Positions 1 to 11,039 of a DNA stretch of 64,000 bases are shown one piece after another. How positions within the stretch are numbered: position 1 is the first letter of the stretch; every line of letters starts with the position of its first letter. The stretch lies in assembly GCA_051453625.1 (NCBI GenBank), contig JBOZIK010000001.1, positions 11,034,974 to 11,098,973 on the forward strand, read 5' to 3'. The stretch comes from Welwitschia mirabilis (lineage: Eukaryota; Gnetophyta; Gnetopsida; Welwitschiales). Made by a program: the position numbers and the translations under genes. A model generated the notes under the pieces. That model searched no databases. It saw nothing but the letters and a program-made list of their open reading frames with translations, and had not been told where the DNA came from.

Positions 1-92
1 GCCGAATGAGGCAGTGAAGTTAAATATTATATGAGAAGCATAGATCGCCAAATGAGGCAGTGGGCTTCACAGATCGCCGAATGAGGCAGTTA
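1..92. repeat. Short interspersed tandem repeat in LTR X
   Basis: The 20-base unit AGATCGCCGAATGAGGCAGT occurs three times: partial at 1-16, at 42-61 with one change, and at 71-90 exact. The spacers differ (about 25 and 9 bases), so it is a short irregular array. It lies upstream of an LTR end (see 93-1108), and short repeats of this sort are common in the promoter part of LTRs. Repeats may continue left of the window. Confidence 0.7.
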
Positions 93-1108
93 AGTTAATA
101 ATGATTACATATATTATATTTGATATTCTTGTTCATAACTATGAGTTTATTATTCATGAATGTCTTGAATTTCTTAAAAGTCTTGAACTTTTCCTTGTTG
201 TCTTGATCCTTGAAGAATCTTGCCAAAATACCTATTCTTGCTTGGGCTATACTGGGGGCTATGAAAATTTCACAGTTTTCATTCCATATCTTTTTGTGAC
301 GGGTGATAAATCTAAAGTATAATTGCTGAGATGACATGAGTTCATGATGGATCGTTGGATCTATAATGGTAGAAAAATGTTTTGATTATTATATCTCATT
401 GGGCTATTGGAGTTAATTACTTGAATCTCATGAACAATCATTATGTCAATTGTTATTTTTATGTGAGAGAGATTCTATTTATTCATAATTATGTGGCTTG
501 TAATATTTGAAGTTACTTGAAATTCTATAATTCATGTAAAACTTGTTATTTGAAGATCAAATCTTCTAGTTCTTATCTGATGAAATTTATCTTAAATCTT
601 ATCCATGTATTATGAAACATTATATTTGATATCAAATTGAACGATTATCAATTTTTGGGTATCTTTTGAAATAGATCTAAATTATGCATTATTATTATAT
701 TGTAATTGGAAACTTGCATTAGAAAATTTTTGAAAGATTTTGTGAAAAGTTGATGTTTTCTTGAATCTATTAGAAGTTTTGTAATGTATCTTCGATAAAA
801 TTTCTTTAAAATGTGGACAAGAGACTTTCTCTCCTTCCCAAAAGAAGTTATAAATTCTTGTGATGGACATTACAAAGTTTAACTTTTCTATCAATAATAT
901 AGATAGTTTTTAATTATTGCTTTTGAGGATAAGAATTAGGATTTAATTCCTTACTAAGTAAATAACGTTCGTAAGTTTAGAATGAGAAAAGCGAGCATTT
1001 CATTTCGGGGTATCATAGCATCAGAATAAGTTAAAAGTTTTCAACATTAGAAATTTTAGGATGTCACATTTTGGTATCAGAGCATAAACTATGGAAGTTT
1101 GCAACTGT
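93..1108 (+). mobile_element. 3' part of an LTR plus primer-binding site (element X)
   Basis: The sequence ends in a TGTCACA-type LTR terminus at about 1062-1068, followed three bases later by TGGTATCAGAGC at 1072-1083. That is the classic binding site for the plant initiator methionine tRNA. The arrangement (LTR ending GTCACA, short spacer, primer-binding site) is typical of plant Ty3/gypsy elements. The left end of the LTR is outside the window. Only a few dozen bases of internal region follow before a different element (copia) begins, so X is a fragment. No coding region of X is seen; the short frames at 95-337 and 101-322 look like chance ORFs. Confidence 0.6.
1072..1083 (+). promoter_or_regulatory. 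tRNA-iMet primer-binding site of element X
   Basis: Exact TGGTATCAGAGC. This is where the 3' end of initiator tRNA primes minus-strand DNA synthesis in many plant LTR retrotransposons. A second, diverged copy (GGTATCATAGC) lies about 62 bases upstream at roughly 1010-1020 as part of a tandem duplication. Confidence 0.75.
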
Positions 1109-1703
1109 TGAAATTTTGGACTTTACAATATTAAAGAGCTTTAACACATATAATAAGCAAATTATATAAGGCAATGACTATAAAAACTTTTAAATTTTTC
1201 ACCTATACTAGTTCAATCACTCTCATACTTCCTTCACATGACCCCATTTCTTAGGTGCACATAGTTTGATGGACCCTATCTAGAACTGATCTACTCCTTT
1301 GACATTGAAGGCAAGAAACTAAGTGATTTTAAATGCATGTAAATTCATTTGAAAGCTCACCCTGTCAACCAGATATTAAAAAAAATTAACCAAATCTAAA
1401 AGCTTTCCCTTTTACATAGTCCTAAGAATAATATAAAGTAAAGGTTGCATTTTATATTAGGGAAAAATTAATCTTTAAATAAATCCATTTTGAATTCTAG
1501 TAATTCTACTATAGTAGTTTTATAATAATCATAATTATCTAAGTTAAGATTATTATATTACATAGAAAACTATTTTAATGCATCATTGGAAAACTAAGTA
1601 AGATGAAAAGAGGGTTTAAAAATTCATAATACATGATAACAAGCTTATAAAAACATGAAAACATATCAAAATGATAATAAACATATAACATAAACACCCA
1701 ACA
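1109..1703 (-). repeat. 3' LTR of the copia element
   Basis: The direct-repeat partner is 8836-9247. Shared blocks include ATAAGGCAATG near 1168 and 8898, and the segment ending CATAGTTTG near 1260 and 8990. On the minus strand the LTR starts TGTTGGG (ending at 1703), matching TGTTAGG at the 5' LTR. It is longer than its partner, so indels have accumulated. The lower boundary (about 1109-1125) is uncertain. Confidence 0.6.
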
Positions 1704-1720
1704 TCCAATGTGATACACAT

Positions 1721-1735
1721 CTTCCCCCCTTTTGA
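1721..1735 (-). promoter_or_regulatory. Polypurine tract of the copia element
   Basis: On the minus strand this reads CAAAAGGGGGGAAG, the usual plus-strand primer of copia elements. It sits about 17 bases from the first LTR base chosen here, so the LTR may begin slightly closer to the tract than the TGTTGGG site. Confidence 0.7.
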
Positions 1736-1789
1736 CCTCGATAACAAAGGAAGTGAATGAAACATTCTTCAATCTTCTAACTCTTCCTC

Positions 1790-2350
1790 TAACTCAAATG
1801 AGTCTTTCTTAGAAAAACACCCTACTTGAGAAGGTCTATCTTATGCTTCTTCCTCTAAAGTATTTGCTATTAGTGTGCCTAAAGCAACAAAGACCTCCTT
1901 AATATGATAAGTTCTAGAGTTAACTTTCTTAATCATGAAAAGCATTTCATATTGTAAAGAAAGTTTGATAGGAAGGGTTTGGTCAAATTTAGAGGAGGTT
2001 TCAAATATATACATGCAAGAAAGAATTTCATACCCCATCGAAACCATCAAGGTAATAGATTCTAGCTTAGGATGAAAGTTAATCCTATAATGTTTGCAAA
2101 TATTAGTGATGTGAACAAAGTGAGGTAGGAATTTTTTCTAATGATATTTAAGTTGAAAAACCATTCTTTTTAGTGCAATGGATGGAACATCTGTAGACTT
2201 CATTTCTCCTATAGGATAGATTAAATAGGCATAGTAGTTAGAAGTATTAGATCTATAAGTTGCAAGAGAAAAAAAATTATAAGTAAAGATAAGGTAAAAA
2301 AAATGATACTTACATAAAAAATAGGAGGTGGGTAGGTTCTTCTTCCATTA
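1790..2350 (-). pseudogene. Extra reading frame between copia pol and 3' LTR
   Basis: Minus-strand coding remnant. The best open stretch runs 2050 to 1841 (about 69 codons). Upstream frame continues to about 2200 with a stop, and downstream frame runs into an acidic tail close to the polypurine tract. No family is recognisable. Sireviruses often carry an additional, sometimes envelope-like frame in exactly this place, so position supports that reading, but no membrane segment is visible. About 1.4 kb separates the pol stop (about 3165) from the polypurine tract, more than ordinary copia elements need. The part between 2350 and 3160 shows no clear frame. Confidence 0.4.
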
Positions 2351-3164
2351 AATCCATTTTCTACTATGGTGACTTGGTTCTTGTTTTTAATGCTATTTGG
2401 AAGATATTAAAACTTCTCAAGGTTACTTCTTAGACTCTTGGTAAGAGTAAAGATTAGATTTAGAGTAATCTCGATCTTCTTATCCAAGATGAAAGTTGAT
2501 ATAGTGGATGTCTCTACATTTTAAGAAGAATTTGCATGAAAAATTCTTATAAGTAGAGGATAGTCAAGACCTAAGACATTAACAAATTAGGTATCCTTAA
2601 ACTCCTTTGGAATTTGCTAACTTCTCCAAGATTTCTTACTTCATGGAATTTAACTTTCCTTTCTTAAAAAACTACCTTCTTCTCAAACTAGTCTAAATAC
2701 ATCTGTACACCTTCTTTAGACATCCCTATAAAGAAATAAAAGGCTAGTTTGCTATCCAAATCCTTTTACCTTTAGTTATAAGAGAGACCCTCTACCATTT
2801 TAAAAGCTTAGAAATAAGGATCAAATAAAGATCATTAGATAGAAAGTTAGAAATGTTGATAGCTACAATGGTGAGAAAAGGAGAAAAGGCTCATGATTAA
2901 ATAGAAAAGGGCTAGCTTACTAAATAAGTTTCTAGAGATAAGGTGGATCTAATAAAATTTTGGAGTTTAAAAATATTTTTAGGATTTTTAAATACCACCC
3001 TAATTAACTGCATCATTTTTCCATCAACTTGCTTGGTCAACCAGTCAAGAACCTAGTTAACCCAATTATAATGTCCAATTTAAATCTGAGTAACCAAATA
3101 AAAGTTTAATTAATTCCATATAAATGGGATGATCAAGTAAACTTGAATGAAAGTTGGATTAACT

Positions 3165-3900
3165 ATCCTACACTCAGTTAGAGGACAACGACGAAATGCC
3201 TAGCTCCCTTCTTAAGATGAAAAATATATCAAAATTTAGGTGCTTAGTAAAGATATCTATTAGTTTATCGTTAGATTTCATAAAATTCATAAAATTATTA
3301 CTCTTTTCAACTTGATCTAGAAGGAAATGATGTTTAATATTTATTTGTTTAGTGAAAAAGTAAAGAAGGATATTTTAAAGATGTTAATGGCGCTTGCATT
3401 ATCACAAAAAATTAGGATCTATCCATAATTCATTTGTAAATCCTTTATCATTCCCTTCATCCATAGAATTTGAGTGTAATAGCTCTTGATAACAATTTAC
3501 TTTGCTTTTGTAGTTGACAAGCATACTGAGTTTTGTATTTTTCTTACCAAAGAAACTAAGCATGATTTAAGTAAGAAATATTTTTTGCTTTTACTTTTTC
3601 TATCATCCTTGCATCTAGCCCCATTTATCTCATCAAACCCTGCAAGATCATAAGATGTTACATGAGGATACTAGAGGTCTAACTCACTTGTACATACTTA
3701 CTTGTACCTTTATTATATCTCATGATTCATTTAGCATCTTATTGGGGGGATTCCTTTGGATTAACATGGTATCTACCATGTACACTAACGCTAAACATTA
3801 TATCAAGTCTAACTAGTAGTTAGATACAACAAGTTTCAAATCATCCTTCTATATAATTTTTGTATCTATTGATTTATCATTTAGATCTAAATCCATACAT
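3165..3900 (-). pseudogene. Copia RNase H domain remnant
   Basis: RNase H removes the RNA strand of the RNA/DNA hybrid during reverse transcription. Read from high to low coordinate, recognisable copia blocks are a degraded DADFAG...DRKS block (about 3600-3655), a KxxNSVxLST block (about 3520-3560), a KQINIKHHF block (about 3300-3345), an IDIFTKHL block (about 3230-3270) and RRELGI close to the end (about 3190-3205). The last two are characteristic of the copia pol C terminus. Stops and frameshifts interrupt it. A stop at about 3165 ends the polyprotein. Confidence 0.75.
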
Positions 3901-3949
3901 TTCTTATAGACAGAGGAATATTAACTATCTTAGTGCATTCTCTAAACTA

Positions 3950-4690
3950 AACTACTTAACTAAATTCTTTTCATACTTTGTTTGAAATACAAAGATACCT
4001 TGATCACTTTGTTTCATTTGCAATTTGACAAACATACTTACCTCTCCTATCATGTTCATCTCAAAATGTTTCTACATTAATCTAGCAAATTCTAATAATA
4101 GATAGTTATTTGAAGCTCCAAGAATAATTTCATTCATATATATTGGAATAATAATGAATTCTTTGCCTACATTTTTTATGAATAAACTCTTATCTATTTA
4201 GCCTCTTTGATATCCACTATTTAAAAGAAAACTAGCTAGTTTTTCATACCAAGTTCTTTATGCTTACTTTAAACCATATAGGTCCTTTTTAATTTTATAG
4301 ACATAATTTAAATGATGAAGATTAATAAATCCTTTAGGTTGTTCTACATAGACTTTCTCATTCAAGATACCATTTAAGAATGCACTTTTAAAAATCATCT
4401 AGAAAACATTAAAATCTTTGAAAGTGGTACAAGATAGGAACATGAAAATGCTTTCTAACTTGAAAACTAGAGCAAAGGTATCCCCAACATTAATACCTTC
4501 TATTTAATTGTATATTTGGGTAACTAGCTTTATCTTATTATCTATGATTACATTGTTTTGATCACATTGTTTTTGAAAATCCACTTAGTTTTAATCACAT
4601 TCTTGTCTTTCGGTCTTGTCATCATCATAATCCATTCTTCATGTTGTTTAGCCTTTTCAAAGTCTTTAAGCTCTACCTAACAAACATAGG
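3950..4690 (-). pseudogene. Copia reverse transcriptase remnant
   Basis: RNA-dependent DNA polymerase of the copia polyprotein. Visible in order on the minus strand: TKWIFKNN (about 4560-4590, usually TKWVFRNK), KSAFLNG (about 4369-4389) followed by EKVYVEQPKGF, then YGLK (about 4265-4283) with stops in the block after it, and YMNE (about 4129-4140) where active enzymes have YVDD. Loss of the catalytic aspartates means no polymerase activity. Two of the three changes are G->A, as expected of deamination. Confidence 0.85.
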
Positions 4691-5060
4691 ACACATGACC
4701 ACAAAAATGTTATGAATGTTTACTGTAAATCAATGCTAAAGAAAATGAATCAGTGAGCACAAGGACAACATACATAGATTTACATGGAAAACCTTTCAGG
4801 AAAAAATCATGAAAAGTAGATATAGAACTTAATGTTATTCAAGAAGCAAAAGAATCAACCATATATAAAAAACCTCTAAGTAACCTTTAAATAGGTTTAA
4901 GGTTTCAAGCCAAGACAATCTAGAAAGGTCCTTCTTTTTTCCTTTTTTCTTTTTTTCTTTTTTGTAATTTTGAAATACCCTAAGGATTTAAAACATAACC
5001 TCCTTTTACAACATTACAAAAAGAGCGATCAATGTTAAAACATAACATTACAATATAAAC
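4690..5060 (-). mobile_element. Probable solo copia-type LTR inserted in the copia element
   Basis: The copia pol reading frame is lost between the end of the integrase C-terminal region (about 5080) and the start of reverse transcriptase (about 4690). On the minus strand the intervening sequence carries a TATTTAAAGG box and, near its end, GGTTTTCCATGTAAATC. That phrase resembles the 3' end of many plant copia LTRs (GGTTTTCCACGTAAA). A long polypurine/polypyrimidine run lies at 4928-4960. No internal coding is present, so it is a solo LTR or LTR fragment. Ends were not resolved. Confidence 0.4.
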
Positions 5061-5079
5061 AAGACAAGTTTGGCTTTAC

Positions 5080-6350
5080 TTTTCCCATGAAAAAATCTTA
5101 AGGGGATTGTCTTATATGCATATATTAGTTGATATTACTAATGATTGAATCAGAGAATGACCCTTAACTTATTAAATTTATTCTCCTCAAGTTATTGATT
5201 TCTAACTAGATCCATCACTCCTTCTTAAGTATACCTTTTCATAAGAAAAATCTTTAAGAGATTTTCTTTTCTTATCATCTATATTTGATTAACTGAAATT
5301 AGCATCATCATTTTATTCATTTATAGACTCTTTTACTGAGAGAGTATGTTTATGAAAAACTCTATAGGCTCTAATTCAAGAATAATATCCAAGAAAAAGT
5401 AGCTTCATCTATAGTGGAATCAAAATTTTATAAGTTTTCTCTGTCTTTTCATGTGAAACATTTACTCCCAAATGCTTTAAGATAAGGAACATTTCACTTT
5501 CTACTTGTTCACATTTCATAAGGAGTTTTATTCATACCTAGACTTGAGTATACTTGTTTAATGATATGATAAGAAATATTTGTTGCTTTAGTCCAAAAGT
5601 TTCTGGGTACCTATTTATCATTTAGCATTATTCTAGCCATCTCTTAAAGGGCTTGATTTTTCTTTTTAACCTCTCCATTTTGTTATGGAATCTTTGGTGA
5701 TGAAAATTCATGCTTAACACCATTATTAATACAAATTTTTTTAAAATATTGATGCTCAAATTCACCTCCATGATCACTTCTAGTCTTCTTACTAACATAT
5801 CCTTTTTCATTTTGCACTAAATTCCAAATTTCTATAAAATGCTTAAAATATTTAGATTTATTTCTCAAAAATGATACCCAGGAAATTCAAGAGTAGCTAT
5901 AATTGATGACCAAGACATATATTTTACCAATAGGCTTGTAGTTTTAGAAGGGCCTACTAGATCTATATGAATAACATAAAGAGGCATGGTAGTTGATATG
6001 ACATTTTTACTTTTATAAGATGTTTTTATTTACTTTTCTTTTTGACATGTATTACATATGTTATGCTAAACAAAGCTTATTCTTGAAAGATCTCTTACTA
6101 TCTCCTTCTTTATGAAGATCTCCAAGTGATCATAATTACATGCCTTAATATTTTATGCCATAGATCTTAATTGTTTACATACGAAACATAGCAAGTGAAG
6201 GCAGAAAATTGTTCTATGTAATACACGTTATTAGTCCTTTTTTCTAGAAGTACTATATCATTAATTTTTACCTTTTTAACTTCACATTTGCTATGATAAA
6301 AATTAGCTTTATGCCATTTTTCATAAATCTAATTAATACAAATAAGATTT
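5080..6350 (-). pseudogene. Copia integrase remnant
   Basis: Integrase inserts the cDNA into the genome. Minus-strand order: a CNTCQKEK remnant of the HHCC zinc domain (about 6025-6055), HIDLVGPS with the first catalytic Asp (about 5945-5970), then RSDHGGEFE (about 5755-5790) with the second catalytic Asp, followed by the FSSPKIP block and, after a one-base frameshift, an NKMERLKRK block where the third catalytic residue of NGVVERKN should be. The C-terminal part continues through an AYRVF block near 5370 to about 5080. Frameshift and stops inactivate it. Confidence 0.85.
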
Positions 6351-6479
6351 TGCTTTAAATCATTTACATATAAAACCTCATTAATTTTTGGAATGTTACC
6401 TCCTCCAGTGGTATCTATTCTTTCTATCTTAGCCTTAACATCATTTTTAAAGATGACTTATCCATCAAAAATTTTCAAA

Positions 6480-6800
6480 CATTAGAATCTTGATCAAGTT
6501 CTAGACATATGATGAAAGCATCCATAATCAAGGCACTAATAAGTACCACTACTAGCCTTGCACAGTGCTTAAATTAAGAAACTTTTAAAATCATCAACTT
6601 TTATTGACGTAGTCTTTCATGACCTTTGAGCAAAAATTTGATTAGGCATAAATTTAAATGATAAGTACTAATATTTTTAAAATACATCTTTCTAAATGAA
6701 CAGTTAAATTTAGAGTGATCAAACTTACAACAAAAATAACATGTGAAATTTGTAGTTGAAAGAGTCATATCTTTAATAGTTACCTTAGTGGATAATGTTA
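6480..6800 (-). pseudogene. Copia protease and gag zinc knuckle remnant
   Basis: The zinc knuckle reads CYFCCKFDHSKFNC (about 6700-6750), a CX2CX4HX4C nucleic-acid-binding motif of gag. Downstream on the minus strand is a degraded aspartic-protease start, GCFHHMS (about 6500-6525), matching the copia pattern DSGCSRHM. A frameshift separates the tryptophan before it. The catalytic DSG is mutated to DYG. Confidence 0.75.
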
Positions 6801-6864
6801 ATATTGAGATACTTTTATATTCAATTCTCTTTTTTTTGAATAAAAATTGATCTAAATTAAACAT

Positions 6865-8820
6865 ATTTTTAAGTTTCTTAGATATGTTATGTATCTATTT
6901 AATGTTTTTAAAAAATAATCCAATTTTCTTAGTGAGGCTTAAGTTCTCATCTTGAATCTCTTTAAGTCATTAATTTATTGCCTCCTTTTCCTCATTGAGG
7001 TCCTTAATGATTTTTTTAAATCATTGACTTGCTCATAAAGACTTTTACATTTTTAGTAAAGTTATTAATAGATCTCTTCAACATCATCCTCTTCATTCTC
7101 TTCACTTATGTCCTAGTCATCATGGTCACATTAATACTGTATCATAGTAGTGAGAGATACAAAGGCCATAAATGATAACCTTCTTCTGGATTCTGCTTTA
7201 GTGTTTGATTCACATTATCCATCATCTTCAATATTATCCCATGTAGAAACAAATAATAAGGTCTTTAACTTTTTCATCTCAACTCCATGCTTGTTGTTTA
7301 GTCATTCACTAGCCATATGACCAAAGCTCTTCGATGCATAGCATTGAATCTCCTTTCTTCTTTCAAAAATTTTCTTTGACTTGGAGAAACTTATTCTTAT
7401 GATCTTACTCGATTTCCCTTCTTTTTGTTTTAACATAAATATTTTGAATCTATCCTTAATAAGGTAACCTCATCTTCATCTATCCCCTTCTCTAATTGAT
7501 CATTATTATTTCCTTCATAAGTGCTTTTTTAGGGCTAAGCTCTTTTGCTTATTCTTAGATAAAAATTTAGTTTGTATGCTTGTAGATTTTTGAGAATTTT
7601 GTCAATCCACCTTTTTTTCAAGTCCTTGCTTTCCTTGATTACTATTATCTTAGGTTTAAATATTCTAGGTAAAGATATTAACACATTTCTTACTACTCAT
7701 GATTATTCAATTTTTTTCTTCTAAGACTCTTGATAGAGTTAATAATTAGTTATCTTCACAAAGAATTCTTGCAATGTTTTCTCCTCATCCATTCTGATAA
7801 CTTCAGCTTTGGAGATTACCATTTGAAATTTAGCTTACTTCACACAGGATGTGCCTTTATGAGTAGTTTCTAAAATGATCTAAGATTAATTTATTGATTT
7901 GCAATTACCTATTTTTTCTGGACTCCTTAGCATTAACTACATAGAAAATAGCATTTAAATTAGAAAAGTTAAAATTAGTCAAATTTTTAACTATTAGATT
8001 TCATTTACCCTTATGCTCTAGGGACATAGTTGTATTTCTTGTAGCATCAATATGGGTAGTTATAGGAATATGGCATTCACTTTCTAGAATATCTTCAATA
8101 TCTACATTAATGGATTATAAGAAAATTCTCATCCTAGCCTTCTAGTATCCATAGTTTATTCTATCAAATATTAGATACCTAGTAACAAAGATATCTTTAT
8201 AATAGTACTTATGGCTAGGGTTATTAAGTCAAGTAATGGTTAAAATTTTGGTGTTGACTTAACTTGATCCTCTAATATGAAATGTATAATTAAAGTAATC
8301 CTTGTTTGAAATGAGGAGGAGGATGAGGAATAGGATTTTCAAAAATTATTTTAACAACTAATACAGCTTGAGAGTAATACTAAACATAAATCAAATATAA
8401 TGAAAATATACTTGCAAGAATACCAAGAAAAATACTAAAGACACAATTTTTATAATTGTTCAAGAAATATCATATTCTACTCTTAGAAGATAGCCAATAA
8501 CCATGACTATTTTAGATCTCTGTTACGTCACTATCCACGAGGTTTTTAAAGATAACCTTCAACCTTTACAAAATGGGCTTGTATAGGGTAAGTCTTAATC
8601 TTTCAAAAGATTTTGAGTATGAGTGACATAATGATGCCTTAGTATCTAGATTTTCTCAGAAGTAAGTATAACCAAAAGAGCCTTCTTTCTTAAGTATAGT
8701 ATAGGGTTAAGTACAAAAGAAAGTATAAAGATTTTTTAAAGATATGTCTTTTGGATAATAGGTATGGTTCACCTTTTTACCATAGATTGATCCACAATTT
8801 TTTTAGTCCTAATAGTAGTC
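6865..8820 (-). pseudogene. Copia gag region and 5' leader, degenerate
   Basis: This stretch between the zinc knuckle and the primer-binding site should hold gag and the untranslated leader. Only scattered lysine-rich fragments can be read on the minus strand, and no conserved gag block is convincing. It is assigned by position only. Confidence 0.45.
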
Positions 8821-8823
8821 TTT

Positions 8824-8835
8824 TATATGATACTA
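8824..8835 (-). promoter_or_regulatory. Degenerate primer-binding site of the copia element
   Basis: The plus strand reads TATATGATACTA, against GCTCTGATACCA expected for the complement of the initiator tRNA site. It directly adjoins the LTR homology beginning at about 8836, so the location is right even though several bases have changed. Confidence 0.55.
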
Positions 8836-9247
8836 TTGGAAAATAGCTATTAGAAGAACAATAGAAAGTTTTGACATATACAATAGGAAGATTAGATAAG
8901 GCAATGGCTAAAAATAACTTTAAAATTTATTGCCTATATTGGTTTTGTCATCCCTATGTTTTATCTTATGGATCTCATTTCTTAGTTGCACATAGTTTGG
9001 ATGACCCTATTTAGACCTTGTTAACCCCACTCCAATTGGCTTGATATGCTTTTTTCATCCCAATGGTTATCTAGTTGGCTTAATGTTTGAGACTTTGAAC
9101 TAATAGTAAAGTAACTGAAATCAGAACAAGTCTAAGCCATGACTTTCTTCCAACCATGAAACCCTCATTTTCTTGCATTTGTGAAGTTACATTACATGAT
9201 CCAGATATCATGTTAGTTTGACATCAAGTGGAAACATAAATCCTAAC
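8836..9247 (-). repeat. 5' LTR of the copia element
   Basis: Matches 1109-1703 in patches. On the minus strand it begins TGTTAGG (9241-9247), followed by a GTTTCCACTTGATGTC segment. The sequence after 9247 belongs to the LTR of element A, so this is a junction between two elements. Confidence 0.6.
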
Positions 9248-9880
9248 ATCATTTGGTAGAAATTAAATATATAATTAAAGTCATTAGAGGCTAGACTTAT
9301 TAGTTAGTGAAATATGAAATTATAAGGTTTCAAGTTGTATTTTCCAAGGAGGAAGTTTGGGCTTAAAATATGAAGCCATTTTATGTATAACTCAGTTTAT
9401 GGGGCCTATTTTATAGGCCAAACTATGGAATTTTTTGTTGCAATTAACTATAACATCTCAATTCCTTTCTTAAATTGAAACTAATAAGTCATTTGCTGAA
9501 TTAGGCTAAGAAATGAAATTATGAGACAACTTTTTATATAATTTTTAAGAATGAAATCTTGTAATCATTAGGTCTTAAATTAGGGTATTGAAACTTTGTA
9601 AGAGGCCTAACTTATATTTTCTAAGTTTGTAATAGCCTCTAAATGACCTATAAAATGGAGGGATAGTAAACGTTTAGATATATCATTCTCATATGAATTT
9701 TTATTTTGAGTTTGAACCTTCTAATAAAGGGGTGTTTTCAATAAACTCATAGTTGAGTACATCTATATAATGTTTCTTATTAACAGAAACTACATTCATT
9801 AGTTATTTCTAGTGTTATTATTGTATTTCTAGTTTACATTCCCTAAGCTACATCTTGGACATTTTGTTGTCTGATCTACA
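9248..9880 (+). repeat. 5' LTR of element A
   Basis: Aligns over its length with 26913-27573, for example AAGGTTTCAAGTTG at 9323 and 26989, and CATTAGTTATTTC near 9798 and 27488. A TATA box, CTATAAAATGG, lies at 9648-9658 and would be the transcription start region. The first dozen bases present in the 3' LTR are missing here, where the copia element abuts. Confidence 0.8.
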
Positions 9881-9886
9881 TCCTCT

Positions 9887-9898
9887 TGGTATTAAAGC
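9887..9898 (+). promoter_or_regulatory. Primer-binding site of element A
   Basis: TGGTATTAAAGC, two changes from the initiator tRNA site TGGTATCAGAGC (C->T and G->A). It follows the LTR end CTACA by six bases. Confidence 0.7.
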
Positions 9899-9939
9899 TA
9901 CCATGATAGTATTATTTTGAATTTGTTTATTGAATCAAG

Positions 9940-10990
9940 TTTGAAGGAGAGAATTCAAAAGAAGCCTCTACCATCCATTTACAAAATAAGTTGATAAATC
10001 AAAAGGAAGACATAAGCAAGCTTGAATACATGATATAAATTCTCATGCAAAATATGTGTGTATATTATACTTACAAAAAGAAAAATCAATTTTTAAAAAG
10101 AAGAAAAAGAAGAGGATGAAGTAAAGAAACCACTCCTAGGGCAAGAGAAATCTTGTTCTTCTCAAAGATAAGACAAAGAATCCTTTGTATGTGGAACCAT
10201 ATAAGGAAAGTATTAAATCAAAAAACTCAAAGATTAGGTTCCTAGTCATAAGAAATACTTTTAAAAAGAAGAAAGGTCCCATAATAGGGGTGCAAATAGC
10301 ACCTTCTCTCTTACATCATCTTGTAATTATTTGGTGGGAATGCTTGAAAATAAAGAGGAATAACTTAGGATATCATCTTGCTATGTAAATTTTACATACA
10401 TCTTAAAGAACAATTCATGACAAGAGCTCATTTTTTTAAAGTTGGCTAGAAAGACGTAAAATCTTTGTGAATAATATAACTTAGTGATATAGTATAGGAA
10501 TGATTTTCATAGCTAATCCATCCAAGAAAGTTATTTTGAAGAAGGTATTATGAAGGTAATGAAATATACTAATGTCCTTAAACTTTTCATTTACAATGAA
10601 GATTCTATGCTTTGTGCTCATAGTATAGAGTAAGCATTTCAACTAACTTTATAGGTTAAAGAGAAATTAAAACACACAGAAAATATCTCTACAAAAAATA
10701 AGGGAAAGGAGAAAGGAATACAAAGAGTTAAGGATAAAGTCTAGAGAAGGTCATAAAACACACTACATCATCAAATGACCAAGAAGAAAAGGATAAACAA
10801 GATATCCATTTTAATGCTAAAAGATGTAATAAACCAATTAATTATTACAGTTACAATAAGATAGGCCATAAAGTATATGAATATAAATATAGAAAAATAG
10901 CAAGGGTAGTATGTATAACAATGTATGAAAAGGAAGGATTTAGTAAGGAATTAAACAAGAAAGTAACTAAAGTCATACCAAGTAAAAAAA
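9940..10990 (+). pseudogene. Gag remnant of element A
   Basis: Capsid protein that packages the RNA. Seen: a lysine-rich N-terminal part, a WWECLK block (about 10330-10350) that corresponds to the conserved WW of gypsy gag, and a degraded zinc knuckle at 10846-10890 reading YYSYNKIGHK, where CYxCxKxGHK is expected. Both Cys->Tyr changes are G->A. Several stops and frameshifts are present; the longest open piece is 10185-10388. Confidence 0.65.
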
Positions 10991-11039
10991 GTAAGAATTT
11001 GAATGTTAAAATATTTTGATGAAAAGATTTCACTTCATT

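Larger units (their letters stand above)
1109..9247 (-). mobile_element. Ty1/copia element, Sirevirus-like, degenerate
   Basis: A nearly complete Ty1/copia element on the minus strand. Reading from high to low coordinates: 5' LTR (about 8836-9247), primer-binding site (8824-8835), gag with zinc knuckle, protease, integrase, reverse transcriptase, RNase H, an extra 3' reading frame, polypurine tract (1721-1735), 3' LTR (about 1109-1703). The order integrase before reverse transcriptase defines copia. The RNase H end, the protein spelling and a long region between pol and the 3' LTR are Sirevirus-like. The LTRs match only in patches, best 1141-1290 against 8868-9020, so the insertion is old. 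Every coding part has stops and frameshifts, so it cannot act autonomously. Confidence 0.85.

Noticed and set aside
1-92. Repeats at the left edge as a CRISPR array
   Set aside because: Only three copies with unequal spacers inside a plant LTR; no cas genes and a eukaryotic context.
1072-1083. TGGTATCAGAGC as part of a tRNA gene
   Set aside because: Only the 3' complementary segment is present; no cloverleaf or A/B boxes. It is a retrotransposon primer-binding site.
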